64,000 nucleotides of DNA from Variovorax paradoxus (lineage in GTDB: Bacteria; Pseudomonadota; Gammaproteobacteria; Burkholderiales; Burkholderiaceae_C), in contig NZ_JAGGNV010000036.1 in NCBI RefSeq assembly GCF_018614955.1, positions 1-64,000 on the forward strand. The letters are read 5' to 3'. Below the pieces are notes generated by a model, which was not told the DNA's origin, ran no database searches, and worked only from the letters and a program-made list of their open reading frames with translations. Below, in pieces: positions 41,840-50,754 of the stretch (the stretch's first letter is position 1; each line of letters starts with the position of its first letter). A program made the position numbers and the translations under genes.

Positions 41840-42676
41840 CTAGAGATCCGTGCGCAGCTTCCAGATCTCCGGGAACAGCACCACATCGAGCATCTTGCGC
41901 AGGTAGCTTACCCCGCCGGTGCCGCCCGTGCCACGTTTGAAGCCGATCACGCGCTCGACCGTGGTCACGTGGCGGAAGCGCCAGAGGCGGAAGGCGTCCT
42001 CCAGGTCGGTCAGCTCCTCGCCGAGCTGGTAGATGTCCCAGTGCGCCTTCGGGTTGCGGTAGGCCACGAGCCAGGCCTGCTCGACGCCGTCGCTGAGTTC
42101 ATAAGGCTTGGTCCAGTCACGCTCGAGGTGGTCGGCCGGAATGTCCAGCCCGCGGCGCGCCAGCAGACGCAGCGCCTCGTCGTAGAGAGAAGGCGCGCGC
42201 CACGCCGCCTCGACCTCGGCCAGCAGCTCGGGGCGGTGCGCATGGGGCTTGAGCATGGCGGCGTTCTTGTTGCCGAGCGCGAACTCGATGCAGCGGTATT
42301 GCCAGCTCTGGAAGCCGCTGGAGCTGCCGAGGTAGGGCCGCATCGCGCTGTACTCGGGCGGCGTCATGGTGGCCAGCACGTCCCAGGCGTGCACCAGCTG
42401 CTCCATGATGCGCGAGACGCGCGCCAGCATCTTGAAGGCGCTGGACAGGTCGTCTTCCGCGACGCAGCGGATCGCCGCGCGCAGCTCGTGCAGCATGAGC
42501 TTCATCCACAGCTCGCTGGTCTGGTGCTGCACGATGAAGAGCAGCTCGTCGTGCGCCGGCGAGCGCGGATGCTGGGCGTTGAGGATGCTGTCGAGGCTCA
42601 GGTAGTCGCTGTAGCTCATCGAGGCGCTGAAGTCGAGCTGCGCCTTCTCTTCGTGGACGATTTTTTCGGTGCTCAT
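41840..42676 (-). CDS. kynA: tryptophan 2,3-dioxygenase
   Basis: A 278-residue heme enzyme that opens the indole ring of L-tryptophan to N-formylkynurenine, the first step of the kynurenine pathway. Motifs include [20 protein letters not shown] (heme pocket), [16 protein letters not shown] and the substrate loop [16 protein letters not shown] near the C-terminus. It follows kynU by 12 bases and completes a kynB-kynU-kynA set converting tryptophan to anthranilate plus alanine. The start ATG is at 42674-42676. Confidence 0.96.
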   Translation of the reverse strand: MSTEKIVHEEKAQLDFSASMSYSDYLSLDSILNAQHPRSPAHDELLFIVQHQTSELWMKLMLHELRAAIRCVAEDDLSSAFKMLARVSRIMEQLVHAWDVLATMTPPEYSAMRPYLGSSSGFQSWQYRCIEFALGNKNAAMLKPHAHRPELLAEVEAAWRAPSLYDEALRLLARRGLDIPADHLERDWTKPYELSDGVEQAWLVAYRNPKAHWDIYQLGEELTDLEDAFRLWRFRHVTTVERVIGFKRGTGGTGGVSYLRKMLDVVLFPEIWKLRTDL

Positions 42677-42688
42677 GGGCGTCCCTCT

Positions 42689-43969
42689 TTAGGTCACCGC
42701 GAGTTTCTGGTTGAACTCGGGGCGCTTCCATTCCTCGCGTTCCAGGACCTGCACCAGGTGCTCGACGGCATTCCACACGTCTTCGAAGCCGAGGTACAGG
42801 GGCGTGAGGCCAAAGCGCAGGATGTCCGGCATCTGCGCATCGCCGGCGCGGAAGTCGCCGATCACGCCGCGCGCGATGAGTGCCTGCACGATCGCGTAGG
42901 CGCCGGGACCCTTGTCGCTGAGCGCCAGGCAGACCTGCGAACCGCGCCTCGCGTGCTCGCGCGGCGTGACCAGCGTGAAGCGGCCGGGGCAGCGTTCTTC
43001 CACCAGGGCGATGAAGGCATCGGTCAAGGCCAGCGACTTGTCGCGCAGCGCCGCCATGCTGCCCCGATTGCCATCGAAGGGCTCGGCGGCCAGTACCGTG
43101 TCGAGCCCGCATTCGAGCGCGGACAGCGCAAGGATGGGCTGGGTGCCGCACAGGTAGCGCGCGACACCCGGCGCCGGCCGGTAGTGCGGGGAGAACTCGA
43201 AGGGTGCCGCATGGCCGAACCAGCCCGAGAGCGGCTGTTCGAAGCGGCTCGCGTGACGCGCATGCACCCAGACGAAGGCAGGCGCCCCCGGGCCGCCGTT
43301 GAGGTACTTGTAGCCGCAGCCGATCGCGAAGTCGGCTTCGCTGTCGTTGAGCGCCACCGGCACCGCGCCTGCGCTGTGCGCGAGGTCCCACACGGTGAGC
43401 GCGCCGGCCGCGTGGGCCGCGGCCGTGAGCGCCTTCATGTCGTGCATCGCGCCGGTGCGGTAGTTCACGTGCGTCAGCATCAGCACCGCGACTTCGTCGG
43501 TGAGTGCCGCGGGCAGCTCGTCGGCATCGATCAGCTTCAGGGTGAAGCCGCGCTCGCGGCACAGCGACTCGGCGATGTAGAGATCGGTCGGGAAATTGCT
43601 GCGTTCGCTGATCATGACTCGGCGGCCGCCGGCCTTCATCTGCGACAGCGCGGCGAACAGCACCTTGTACAGATTGACCGAGGTGCCATCGGTGCACACC
43701 ACCTCGCCGGGCGCCGCGCCGATCAGGCGCGCCACTTTGTCGCCCAGGCGCTGCGGCAAATCGATCCAACTGGCGCTGTTCCAGGATCGGATCAGGCCTT
43801 CACCCCATTCCTTGGCGACGACCTCGGCAATGCGTGCCGGCGCAGCTTTGGGCAGCACACCCAACGAGTTGCCGTCCAGGTAGATCACGCCCTCGGGCAG
43901 GATGAACAGGTCGCGCAGGGCGGCGAGGGGGTCTTGCGCGTCGAGGCGCTTGCAAACGTCGAGGGTCAT
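42689..43969 (-). CDS. kynU: kynureninase
   Basis: A 426-residue PLP enzyme that cleaves kynurenine to anthranilate and alanine. The PLP lysine lies in [18 protein letters not shown]. Other markers are [15 protein letters not shown] near the N-terminus and [16 protein letters not shown]. The ATG at 43967-43969 overlaps the kynB stop as ATGA. Length matches bacterial kynureninases (about 416). The anthranilate formed may feed degradation or tryptophan resynthesis; no anthranilate dioxygenase genes are in the window. Confidence 0.96.
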   Translation of the reverse strand: MTLDVCKRLDAQDPLAALRDLFILPEGVIYLDGNSLGVLPKAAPARIAEVVAKEWGEGLIRSWNSASWIDLPQRLGDKVARLIGAAPGEVVCTDGTSVNLYKVLFAALSQMKAGGRRVMISERSNFPTDLYIAESLCRERGFTLKLIDADELPAALTDEVAVLMLTHVNYRTGAMHDMKALTAAAHAAGALTVWDLAHSAGAVPVALNDSEADFAIGCGYKYLNGGPGAPAFVWVHARHASRFEQPLSGWFGHAAPFEFSPHYRPAPGVARYLCGTQPILALSALECGLDTVLAAEPFDGNRGSMAALRDKSLALTDAFIALVEERCPGRFTLVTPREHARRGSQVCLALSDKGPGAYAIVQALIARGVIGDFRAGDAQMPDILRFGLTPLYLGFEDVWNAVEHLVQVLEREEWKRPEFNQKLAVT

Positions 43970-44610
43970 GGCTGGTGGGTTGTGAGTTCGCGCAGCACGG
44001 CGCGGACAGGGGAAGCATCGGCCGTCACCAGTTTGAGCGGCAGCGCGATGAGTTCGTAGTCGCCTTCCGGCACTTCGTCGAGCACGAGGTTCTCGAGCAC
44101 GCGCAGGCCGAGGCGGCGGATGACCTGGTGGCTGGCCAGCGTCTTGCTCTCGGCCGGGTCGATGCTGGCGGTGTCGATGCCGATGAGCTTCACGCCCAGC
44201 GCAGCGAGGCGCTCGATGGTGGCGGGTGCGTAGGCGGCGAGCGCGCCGTCCCAGCGGTCGACGGGTGCACGCCGGTAGGTGCGCACCAGCACGCGCGGCG
44301 GCAGCTTGTCGATGGCGTGAACGAGGTGCTCCCACTCGATCAAGGGCCCGCACTCGATCGCATGGATCACGCGGCAGGGGCCGAGGTAAGGGAAAAGATC
44401 GACATCGCCGATGGTCGCGCCGGCCGGGTCGTAGTGCAGCGGCGCATCGGCATGCGCGCCGACGTGCGGCGACAGCGTGATTTCGCTGACATTGACCGGG
44501 CAGCCCGGCGCGATGGTGGCCGCCCAGCGCTGCCGATAGGGCGTGTCGCCGGGGAACACCGGCGCGCCTTCATGCACCGGCGGCGAGATATCCCAGATGC
44601 GTTGGTTCAT
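43966..44610 (-). CDS. kynB: kynurenine formamidase
   Basis: A 214-residue cyclase-family metal-dependent hydrolase that removes the formyl group of N-formylkynurenine. The metal motif reads [16 protein letters not shown], and [16 protein letters not shown] and [18 protein letters not shown] are conserved family blocks. It is the first kyn gene; a dyad at 44653-44670 lies about 45 bases upstream. Coupled ATGA overlap leads into kynU. No Lrp-type kynR regulator gene is adjacent. Confidence 0.95.
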   Translation of the reverse strand: MNQRIWDISPPVHEGAPVFPGDTPYRQRWAATIAPGCPVNVSEITLSPHVGAHADAPLHYDPAGATIGDVDLFPYLGPCRVIHAIECGPLIEWEHLVHAIDKLPPRVLVRTYRRAPVDRWDGALAAYAPATIERLAALGVKLIGIDTASIDPAESKTLASHQVIRRLGLRVLENLVLDEVPEGDYELIALPLKLVTADASPVRAVLRELTTHQP

Positions 44611-44652
44611 GGCGCAAAGTTAGCGCCGTGAACGGGGTCGTGGTGTCGGTTA

Positions 44653-44670
44653 TTTCCAACAGAATGGAAA
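44653..44670 (-). promoter_or_regulatory. inverted repeat upstream of kynB
   Basis: TTTCC and GGAAA, eight bases apart, form a dyad in the 74-base gap between argF and kynB. Outer pieces GGTGT (44642-44646) and ACACC (44670-44674) extend it imperfectly. AT-richness and position suit an operator; Lrp/AsnC-type KynR control is known for kyn operons in related bacteria. Assigning it to KynR is inference. Confidence 0.4.
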
Positions 44671-44684
44671 CACCGGCACGAGAG

Positions 44685-45620
44685 TCAGTTCGTCTGCCGT
44701 CCCAGCAGCAGGAACTCCATCAGCGCCTTCTGCGCATGCAGCCGGTTCTCGGCCTCGTCCCACACCACCGATTGCGGGCCGTCGATCACTTCGGCCTGCA
44801 CTTCCTCGCCGCGGTGCGCGGGCAGGCAGTGCATGAAGAGGGCGTCGGGATGGGCCACGCGCATCATCTCTTCGTCCACGCACCATTCGGCAAAGGCTGC
44901 GCGGCGCGCCTCGTTCTCGGCCTCGTAGCCCATGCTGGTCCAGACATCGGTGGTCACCAGGTCGGCGCCGCGGCAGGCTTCCATCGGGTCCTTGAACACC
45001 TTGTAGCTCTCGGCCGAGCGGATGCCGGCGATCGACTGGTCGACCTCGTAGCCGCTGGGCGTGCTCACATGCACCTTGAAGCCGAGGATCTCGCTGGCCT
45101 GCAGCCAGGTATTGGCCATGTTGTTGCCGTCGCCGACCCAGGCCACCGTCTTGCCGGCGATCGAGCCGCGGTGCTCGATGAAGGTGAAGATGTCGGCCAG
45201 GATCTGGCACGGATGGAATTCGTTGGTGAGACCGTTGATCACCGGCACGCGCGAATGCGTCGCGAAGGCCTCGATCTTGGTCTGCTCGTAGGTGCGGATC
45301 ATCACCAGGTCGACCATGCGGCTGATGACCTTGGCGCTGTCCTCGATCGGCTCGGCGCGGCCGAGCTGGCTGTCGCCGGTGGTCAGGTGCACCACGCTGC
45401 CGCCCAACTGGTACATGCCGGCCTCGAAGCTCACACGGGTGCGGGTCGAGGCCTTCTCGAAGATCATGGCCAGCGTACGGTCGACCAGCGGCTGGTGCTT
45501 CTCGTAAGCCTTGAACTTCTTCTTGATCAGTGCGGCGCGCGCGAAGACGTGCGCGTATTCGTCGGCCGTGAAATCCGAAAACTGCAGGTAGTGCCGGATG
45601 GCGGGTGTCTTGTCGCTCAT
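44685..45620 (-). CDS. argF: ornithine carbamoyltransferase
   Basis: A 311-residue anabolic ornithine transcarbamylase making citrulline from ornithine and carbamoyl phosphate. The carbamoyl-phosphate loop is EKASTRTRVSFE, followed by FHPCQILAD and the ornithine/catalytic motif HCLPAHRGEEV. Start ATG at 45618-45620 overlaps the argD stop as ATGA. It is read before the kyn genes, but a 74-base gap with a dyad separates them, so separate control is likely. Confidence 0.96.
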   Translation of the reverse strand: MSDKTPAIRHYLQFSDFTADEYAHVFARAALIKKKFKAYEKHQPLVDRTLAMIFEKASTRTRVSFEAGMYQLGGSVVHLTTGDSQLGRAEPIEDSAKVISRMVDLVMIRTYEQTKIEAFATHSRVPVINGLTNEFHPCQILADIFTFIEHRGSIAGKTVAWVGDGNNMANTWLQASEILGFKVHVSTPSGYEVDQSIAGIRSAESYKVFKDPMEACRGADLVTTDVWTSMGYEAENEARRAAFAEWCVDEEMMRVAHPDALFMHCLPAHRGEEVQAEVIDGPQSVVWDEAENRLHAQKALMEFLLLGRQTN

Positions 45621-46822
45621 GGCCGAGGCTCCGCAAGGAAGGCTTTCACGATCGGCGCCAGGATTGCGACGATCTCGTCCGCTTCGGCGATGCTGAGGAT
45701 CAGCGGCGGCACGAGGCGGATCACGCTGTCGGCCGTCACGCTCAGCAGCAGGCCGGCGTCGCAGGCGCGGTTGAGGATCACGCCGCAGGGCCGGTCGAGC
45801 TCGATGCCGAGCATCAGGCCCTGGCCGCGGATTTCCGTCACGCCTGCCAGGCCGCCCAGCTCGCGCTCCAGCGCGGCCTTGAGATGCGCGCCGACATCGG
45901 CTGCGTTCTCGAGCAGCTTGTGCTCTTCCATGATCCGGATGGTTTCGATGCCGGCGCGCATCGCGAGCGGATTGCCGCCGAAGGTCGTGCCGTGGTTGCC
46001 CGGGCCGAAGAGGTTGGCGGCGCGCGGGCCGGCCACTACGGCGCCGATCGGCACGCCCGAGCCTAGGCCCTTGGCCAGCGGCATCACGTCCGGCAAGATG
46101 CCCGCCCACTGGTGCGCGAACCACTTGCCGGTGCGGCCCATACCGCACTGCACCTCGTCGATCATCATGAGCCAGTCGCGCTCGTCGCAGAGCGCGCGCA
46201 CCTGGCGCAGGTATTCCCAGCGCATCGGATGGATGCCGCCTTCGCCCTGGATGGTTTCGAAGAACACGGCCACCACGTTCGGATTGCCTTCGGTCGCCTT
46301 CTTGAGCGCTTCGATGTCGTTGAGCGGCACGCGGATGAAGCCTTCGACCAGCGGGCCGAAGCCCTTCTGAACTTTCGGATTGCCGGTGGCCGACAGCGTG
46401 GCGATGCTGCGGCCGTGGAAGGCGGCCTCGTAGACCACGATCTCGGGGCGCTCGATCCCCTTGTCATGGCCGAACTTGCGCGCCAGCTTGAGCGCGGCCT
46501 CGTTGGCCTCCAGCCCGGTGCAGCAGAAGAAGGCATTGGTGAGGCCCGAGAGCTCGGTCAGCTTGGTTGCCAGCTGTTCCTGGCCGGGCACGTGGTAGTA
46601 GTTGGAGCTGTGGATCAGCTTGGCGATCTGGTCCTGCAGCGCGGGCACCAGCTCGGGGTGGTTGTGGCCCAGCGTGTTGACGGCAATCCCGCCCAGGCCG
46701 TCGAGGTAGGCGCGGCCTTCGGTGTCCCAGACTCGGCAGCCCTGGCCGTGCGACAGCGCGATCGGCAGGCGGCCGTAGGTGTTCATGACGTGGGGCGACG
46801 AGGGGGCGGCAGTGGCGCTCAT
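45617..46822 (-). CDS. argD: acetylornithine aminotransferase
   Basis: A 401-residue class III PLP aminotransferase converting N-acetylglutamate semialdehyde to N-acetylornithine in arginine synthesis; relatives also act on succinyldiaminopimelate. The PLP lysine is in MPLAKGLGSGVPIGAVVAG, and MMIDEVQCGMGRTGKWFA carries the aspartate that contacts the ring nitrogen. The ATG is at 46820-46822. A minus-strand TAGAAT hexamer (46848-46853) is a possible -10. It is divergent from the DUF3579 gene across a 160-base gap containing nothing else I recognise. Confidence 0.95.
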   Translation of the reverse strand: MSATAAPSSPHVMNTYGRLPIALSHGQGCRVWDTEGRAYLDGLGGIAVNTLGHNHPELVPALQDQIAKLIHSSNYYHVPGQEQLATKLTELSGLTNAFFCCTGLEANEAALKLARKFGHDKGIERPEIVVYEAAFHGRSIATLSATGNPKVQKGFGPLVEGFIRVPLNDIEALKKATEGNPNVVAVFFETIQGEGGIHPMRWEYLRQVRALCDERDWLMMIDEVQCGMGRTGKWFAHQWAGILPDVMPLAKGLGSGVPIGAVVAGPRAANLFGPGNHGTTFGGNPLAMRAGIETIRIMEEHKLLENAADVGAHLKAALERELGGLAGVTEIRGQGLMLGIELDRPCGVILNRACDAGLLLSVTADSVIRLVPPLILSIAEADEIVAILAPIVKAFLAEPRP

Positions 46823-46982
46823 ACGATCTCCGGAAAAGGGAACGCGGATTCTAGGCGTGCCCTTTGACAGCGTCGTTGAGGATTGCGCATCACAGCAATG
46901 CCGGCGCAGTGTCGCTCGCGGGACCGCCGGATAGAATCGTTGTGCAGCGCAGCACGAGCGCGCTTTCTCCTCTTGCCAACCG

Positions 46983-47306
46983 ATGGTTCCCCCCTCCGCC
47001 AAACAAGTCTTCATCCAGGGCATCACCCAAGATGGCCGGACATTTCGCCCGAGCGACTGGGCGGAGCGGCTGGCTGGCGTGATGTGTTCGTTTCGCCCGG
47101 GCGGACCCCAGCCGGGCAGCCACCTGAACTATTCGCCATGGTGCGTGCCGACGGTCATCAACGGCATCAAGTGCGTGGTGGTCAGCATCGAACTGCGCGA
47201 AGCCGAAGTGATGGCCTGGGACTTCGTGATGAATTTCGCCAAGGACAACGACTTGCAGGTGGCGGAGGCCTGCCTGGTGCCGGATGCTGAAACCGGCCGC
47301 CCATGA
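46983..47306 (+). CDS. DUF3579-family protein
   Basis: A 107-residue conserved betaproteobacterial protein of the DUF3579 family. The sequence GVMCSFRPGGPQPGSHLNYS and VINGIKCVVVSIELREAE are recognisable; its position between argD and rpsT is shared by relatives. Function is unknown. A TAGAAT hexamer at 46932-46937 is a plausible -10. It ends just before two CCGCC-CGAA-GGCGG hairpins, the second of which is a strong terminator. Confidence 0.85.
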   Translation: MVPPSAKQVFIQGITQDGRTFRPSDWAERLAGVMCSFRPGGPQPGSHLNYSPWCVPTVINGIKCVVVSIELREAEVMAWDFVMNFAKDNDLQVAEACLVPDAETGRP

Positions 47307-47310
47307 AGAA

Positions 47311-47360
47311 CCGCCCGAAGGCGGCCGGACATGAAAAAACCGCCCGAAGGCGGTTTTTTC
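47311..47360. terminator. bidirectional terminator between the DUF3579 gene and rpsT, with a duplicated stem
   Basis: GAAAAAACCGCC (47333-47344) pairs with GGCGGTTTTTTC (47349-47360) around a CGAA loop: a 12-bp stem with A- and T-tracts on both sides, so it works in both directions for the convergent genes. The same CCGCC-CGAA-GGCGG core occurs 29 bases upstream (47311-47324) without a T-tract, apparently a partial duplicate. Confidence 0.92.
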
Positions 47361-47432
47361 ACTTTGCTGCAGCGCACCCCGATCAAACGGCGGACTGGCA
47401 GAAAACCGGTCCGGGCTTAATGCCTGATGACG

Positions 47433-47747
47433 TCAGGCGGCGGCCTTTTCAGGGGCGAGGGCCAGGGTCTTGACCTTGGCCGCAAGGCGGCTCTTGTCAC
47501 GAGCGGCCTTGTTCTTGTGGAAGATGCCCTTGTCGGCGACGGTGTCGACGATGCTCTGGGCCTTCGCGAAGAGTTCTGCCGCCTTGGTCTTGTCGCCGGC
47601 CAGGACGGCCTTCTCGACGTTCTTCACGGCGGTACGGTATTTGGAGCGCAGCGAGGTGTTCGCGGCGTTGAGTTTGACGTCCTGGCGGACGCGTTTACGG
47701 CCCGACGCGAGGCGCGGGTTCTTTTTCTTGGGCTTGGCGGATGCCAT
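47433..47747 (-). CDS. rpsT: 30S ribosomal protein S20
   Basis: A 104-residue S20 protein, a primary binder of 16S rRNA in the small subunit. The basic N-terminus [19 protein letters not shown] and helices [20 protein letters not shown] are standard. It is longer than E. coli S20 (87) because of an Ala/Lys-rich C-terminal tail, common in Burkholderiales. It is monocistronic, divergent from murJ, and ends at the bidirectional hairpin at 47333-47360. Confidence 0.96.
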   Translation of the reverse strand: MASAKPKKKNPRLASGRKRVRQDVKLNAANTSLRSKYRTAVKNVEKAVLAGDKTKAAELFAKAQSIVDTVADKGIFHKNKAARDKSRLAAKVKTLALAPEKAAA

Positions 47748-47863
47748 GGATGTATTCCTTTAGTGTCTGGGGATGATGCAGCAAAGCCTTCCATTATAGG
47801 CGAGGAGCCCGCGGCCGTCCTGCGGGCCGGGAAGAGCACGCGCAGCCACATACACTTCCGCCC

Positions 47864-49429
47864 GTGTCCCTGTTCAAATCCGCCTCCACCGTCTCCCTGC
47901 TGACGCTCGCCTCCCGGGTCACGGGACTGGTCCGCGACGTGCTCATGACCTCGGTGTTCGGCGTCAGCGCGATGACCGACGCCTTCTACGTCGCCTTTCG
48001 CATCCCCAACCTGTTCCGGCGCGTGTTCGGGGAGGGCGCCTTCAGCCAGGCTTTCGTGCCGGTGCTGGCCGCCAGCAAGACGGAGCACGGCGAGGAGGGC
48101 GCCAAGCAGCTGGTCGACCACGTGGCGACGCTCCTGACCTGGACCCTGGCCATCGTCTGCGCGGCCGGGGTGATCGCGGCGCCGCTGATGGTCTGGGCCA
48201 TGGCCAGCGGCCTCAAGCAGACCCCGCAGGGCTTCGATGCCGCGGTCGTCATGACGCGCTGGATGTTTCCTTACATCGGTTTCATGTCGCTGGTCGCGCT
48301 GGCCGGCGGCATTCTCAACACCTGGCGCAAGTTCGTGGTGCCGGCAGCGTCGCCGGTGCTGCTGAACGTGGCGTTGATCCTGTCGATCGTGCTCGGCGCG
48401 CCGTGGTTCCGGCGGCTCGGCATCGAGCCGATCTATGCCCAGTGCGTGGGCGTGATGGCGGGCGGGGTGCTGCAACTGGCGCTGCAGATACCGGCCTTGC
48501 GCGGGCTCGGCATGATGCCCCGCATCGGCTCGAGCTTCGGAGCGATTCGCGCCGCCTGGGCCGATCCGACGACGCGCAAGATCACGAAGCTCATGCTGCC
48601 GGCGCTGGTCGGCGTCAGCGTGGCGCAGATTTCGCTGCTCATCAACACGCAGATCGCGTCTCATCTGGCGACCGGCAGCGTCAGCTGGATCACCAACGCC
48701 GACCGGCTGATGGAGTTCCCGACCGCCATGCTCGGCGTGGCGCTGGGCGTGGTGCTGATGCCTCAGCTCGCCGGCGCGCGGGCCGCCAAGGACGATGCGC
48801 GCTATTCCTCGATGCTCGACTGGGGTCTGCGCCTCGTGGTGCTGCTCTCGGTGCCCTGCGCATTGGCCCTGCTGGTTTTCTCCAAGCCTTTGGTGGCCGT
48901 TCTGTTCCACAACGGCGCCTTCAACGAGTTGCACGTCCAGCGCACCAGCCTGGCGCTCATGGGCTACGGCGTCGGGCTGGTCGGCCTGGTCGCGATCAAG
49001 GTGCTGGCGCCGGGCTATTACGCCAAACACGACACGCGCACGCCGATGCTGATCGCCGTGGCCGTGCTGGTGCTCACGCAGTTGCTCAACGTCGTGCTGG
49101 TGCCGGTGCTGCAGCATGCCGCGCTGACGTTGACGATCGGCATCGGGGCGCTGATCAACGCGATCTGGCTGCTGGTCGGCTTGATCCGGCGCGGCAGCTA
49201 CAAGCCCGAGCCGGGCTGGGGCAAATTCGTGCTGCAGGTGATGACCGGCGCCCTGGTGCTGGGCGCGCTGCTGGTCTGGGGCGCTCAGCACTTCGACTGG
49301 ATCGGCTTGCAGGCAGAACGCCTGCGCCGCATCGGCCTGCTGGCGGCGCTGATCGCGGGTGCCGCGCTGCTCTATTTCGCCGTGCTCGCGATCGTGGGCG
49401 TCAAGTTGCGCAGTTTTGTGCGCCGCTGA
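47864..49429 (+). CDS. murJ: lipid II flippase MurJ
   Basis: A 521-residue MOP-superfamily membrane protein (MurJ/MviN) that flips lipid II across the cytoplasmic membrane for peptidoglycan synthesis. About 14 helices are predicted. Family motifs are ASRVTGLVRDVLMTSVFG near the N-terminus, DAFYVAFRIPNLFRRVFGEG, and GSVSWITNADRLMEFPTAML. The start is GTG at 47864-47866, giving MSLFKSASTVS; no nearby ATG fits better. The rpsT/murJ divergent pair is a usual betaproteobacterial arrangement. Confidence 0.95.
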   Translation: MSLFKSASTVSLLTLASRVTGLVRDVLMTSVFGVSAMTDAFYVAFRIPNLFRRVFGEGAFSQAFVPVLAASKTEHGEEGAKQLVDHVATLLTWTLAIVCAAGVIAAPLMVWAMASGLKQTPQGFDAAVVMTRWMFPYIGFMSLVALAGGILNTWRKFVVPAASPVLLNVALILSIVLGAPWFRRLGIEPIYAQCVGVMAGGVLQLALQIPALRGLGMMPRIGSSFGAIRAAWADPTTRKITKLMLPALVGVSVAQISLLINTQIASHLATGSVSWITNADRLMEFPTAMLGVALGVVLMPQLAGARAAKDDARYSSMLDWGLRLVVLLSVPCALALLVFSKPLVAVLFHNGAFNELHVQRTSLALMGYGVGLVGLVAIKVLAPGYYAKHDTRTPMLIAVAVLVLTQLLNVVLVPVLQHAALTLTIGIGALINAIWLLVGLIRRGSYKPEPGWGKFVLQVMTGALVLGALLVWGAQHFDWIGLQAERLRRIGLLAALIAGAALLYFAVLAIVGVKLRSFVRR

Positions 49430-49483
49430 AAGCGCAACGCGCAGCCGCCTTGACGCTCCCCACGCGCTCCTCTACAAAGACAC

Positions 49484-50335
49484 ATGACGTTCAGCTTCTC
49501 GGCGCCCACTGCTCTGGAGTACTTCGACTCGCTTGTCAAGAGCGACGATCACTTTCCGCTGCTCGAAGCGGCCGCCAGCCTGGCGCAGGACGAATATCCC
49601 GAGCTCGATGTGCAGCAGGTACTGGGTGACGTCGACCAGTTGCTCGCGCGGCTCAGGCGCCGCCTGCCCGCCGATGCGGCGCCGCTGCAGCGCCTGCGGG
49701 CGCTCAACCAGTTCTTCTTTCACGACCTGAGCTTCGGCGGCAACGTCAACGACTACTACGACCCCGACAACAGCTACCTCAATGCCGTGCTGCGCACGCG
49801 CCGCGGCATCCCGATCTCGCTGGCCGTGCTGTGGATGGAGCTTGCGCAGGGCCTGGGCCTGCAGGCGCGGGGCGTGGGTTTTCCGGGCCACTTCATGCTC
49901 AAGGTCACGCTGCCGAAGGGACAGGTGGTGATCGACCCTTTCACCGGCAAGTCGCTCTCGCGCGAGGAGCTCAGCGAGCGGCTCGAGCCCTACAAGCGCA
50001 GCAACGGCCTGGTCGGCGACTTCGACGTGCCGCTGGGCCTGTACCTGCAGCCGGCCTCGCCGCGCGAGATCATCGGCCGGATGCTGCGCAACCTGAAGGA
50101 AATCCATCGCGCCCAGGAAGACTGGCAGCGTGCAATCGCGGTGCAGGACCGGCTGGTGGCGCTCTTTCCCGAAGCCTGGGGCGAGCACCGCGACCGTGGC
50201 CTGGCGCATGCCGAGCAGGGCAACAGCGCGCTGGCGGTGCGCGACCTCGAAACCTATCTGATGCACGCCGAGGACGCGCTCGACATCGATGCGATCGCCG
50301 AACGCGTCGCCGCGCTGCGCCGGGCGGAATACTGA
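49484..50335 (+). CDS. SirB1-family protein with TPR-like C-terminus
   Basis: A 283-residue protein of the SirB1/transglutaminase-like group. The core has ALNQFFFHDLSFGGNVNDYY, then SYLNAVLRTRRGIPISLAVL and GVGFPGHFMLKV, where a Cys position of true transglutaminases is not obvious. The C-terminal part (about 205-275) looks like TPR helices (DWQRAIAVQDRLVALFPEAW). Despite its historical name (Salmonella sirB), the biochemical role is unknown. Its stop overlaps the start of the VOC gene (TGATG). Confidence 0.82.
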   Translation: MTFSFSAPTALEYFDSLVKSDDHFPLLEAAASLAQDEYPELDVQQVLGDVDQLLARLRRRLPADAAPLQRLRALNQFFFHDLSFGGNVNDYYDPDNSYLNAVLRTRRGIPISLAVLWMELAQGLGLQARGVGFPGHFMLKVTLPKGQVVIDPFTGKSLSREELSERLEPYKRSNGLVGDFDVPLGLYLQPASPREIIGRMLRNLKEIHRAQEDWQRAIAVQDRLVALFPEAWGEHRDRGLAHAEQGNSALAVRDLETYLMHAEDALDIDAIAERVAALRRAEY

Positions 50336-50754
50336 TGGACCAAGCCAAGGCCACGGCGGTCGACCTCGGCACGCGGCACGAGTTCCACGGCATCCAGCCG
50401 GTGCTGCCGGTGGCCGATGCGACGCGCGCGGCGCGCTACTTCTGTGATGTGCTGGGCTTCGAACTCGACTTCATCGCCGGCGAGCCGCCGAGCTATGCGC
50501 GGGTAAAAAAAGGCGATCGCAGCTACGGCGACCCCGTCTATATCCGCCTCTGGCAATGCGGGCGGCGCGAAGCCGATCCCTGGCGCGGCGAGATCGTGAT
50601 CCATGTCGGCCAGGACGTCGACGGACTGCATGCCGCCTACCTGAAGCGCGGCGTCAACGTGATCGAACCGGTGGCCTCGCAGCCCTGGGGCCTGCGCGAG
50701 TTCGCGATCCGCGAGCCCGACGGGCACGTGCTGCGCTTCTGCGGCTACCTCTGA
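50335..50754 (+). CDS. VOC-superfamily (glyoxalase/bleomycin-resistance-like) protein
   Basis: A 139-residue single vicinal-oxygen-chelate domain protein. The first babbb unit begins HGIQPVLPVADATRAARYFC; the second ends with IREPDGHVLRFCGYL. The terminal acidic metal ligand is likely the glutamate or aspartate of REPDG. Such proteins bind or modify small molecules, including antibiotics, but the substrate is unknown. It is coupled to the SirB1-type gene. Its last ten bases overlap the end of the convergent AraC-type gene. Confidence 0.78.
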   Translation: MDQAKATAVDLGTRHEFHGIQPVLPVADATRAARYFCDVLGFELDFIAGEPPSYARVKKGDRSYGDPVYIRLWQCGRREADPWRGEIVIHVGQDVDGLHAAYLKRGVNVIEPVASQPWGLREFAIREPDGHVLRFCGYL

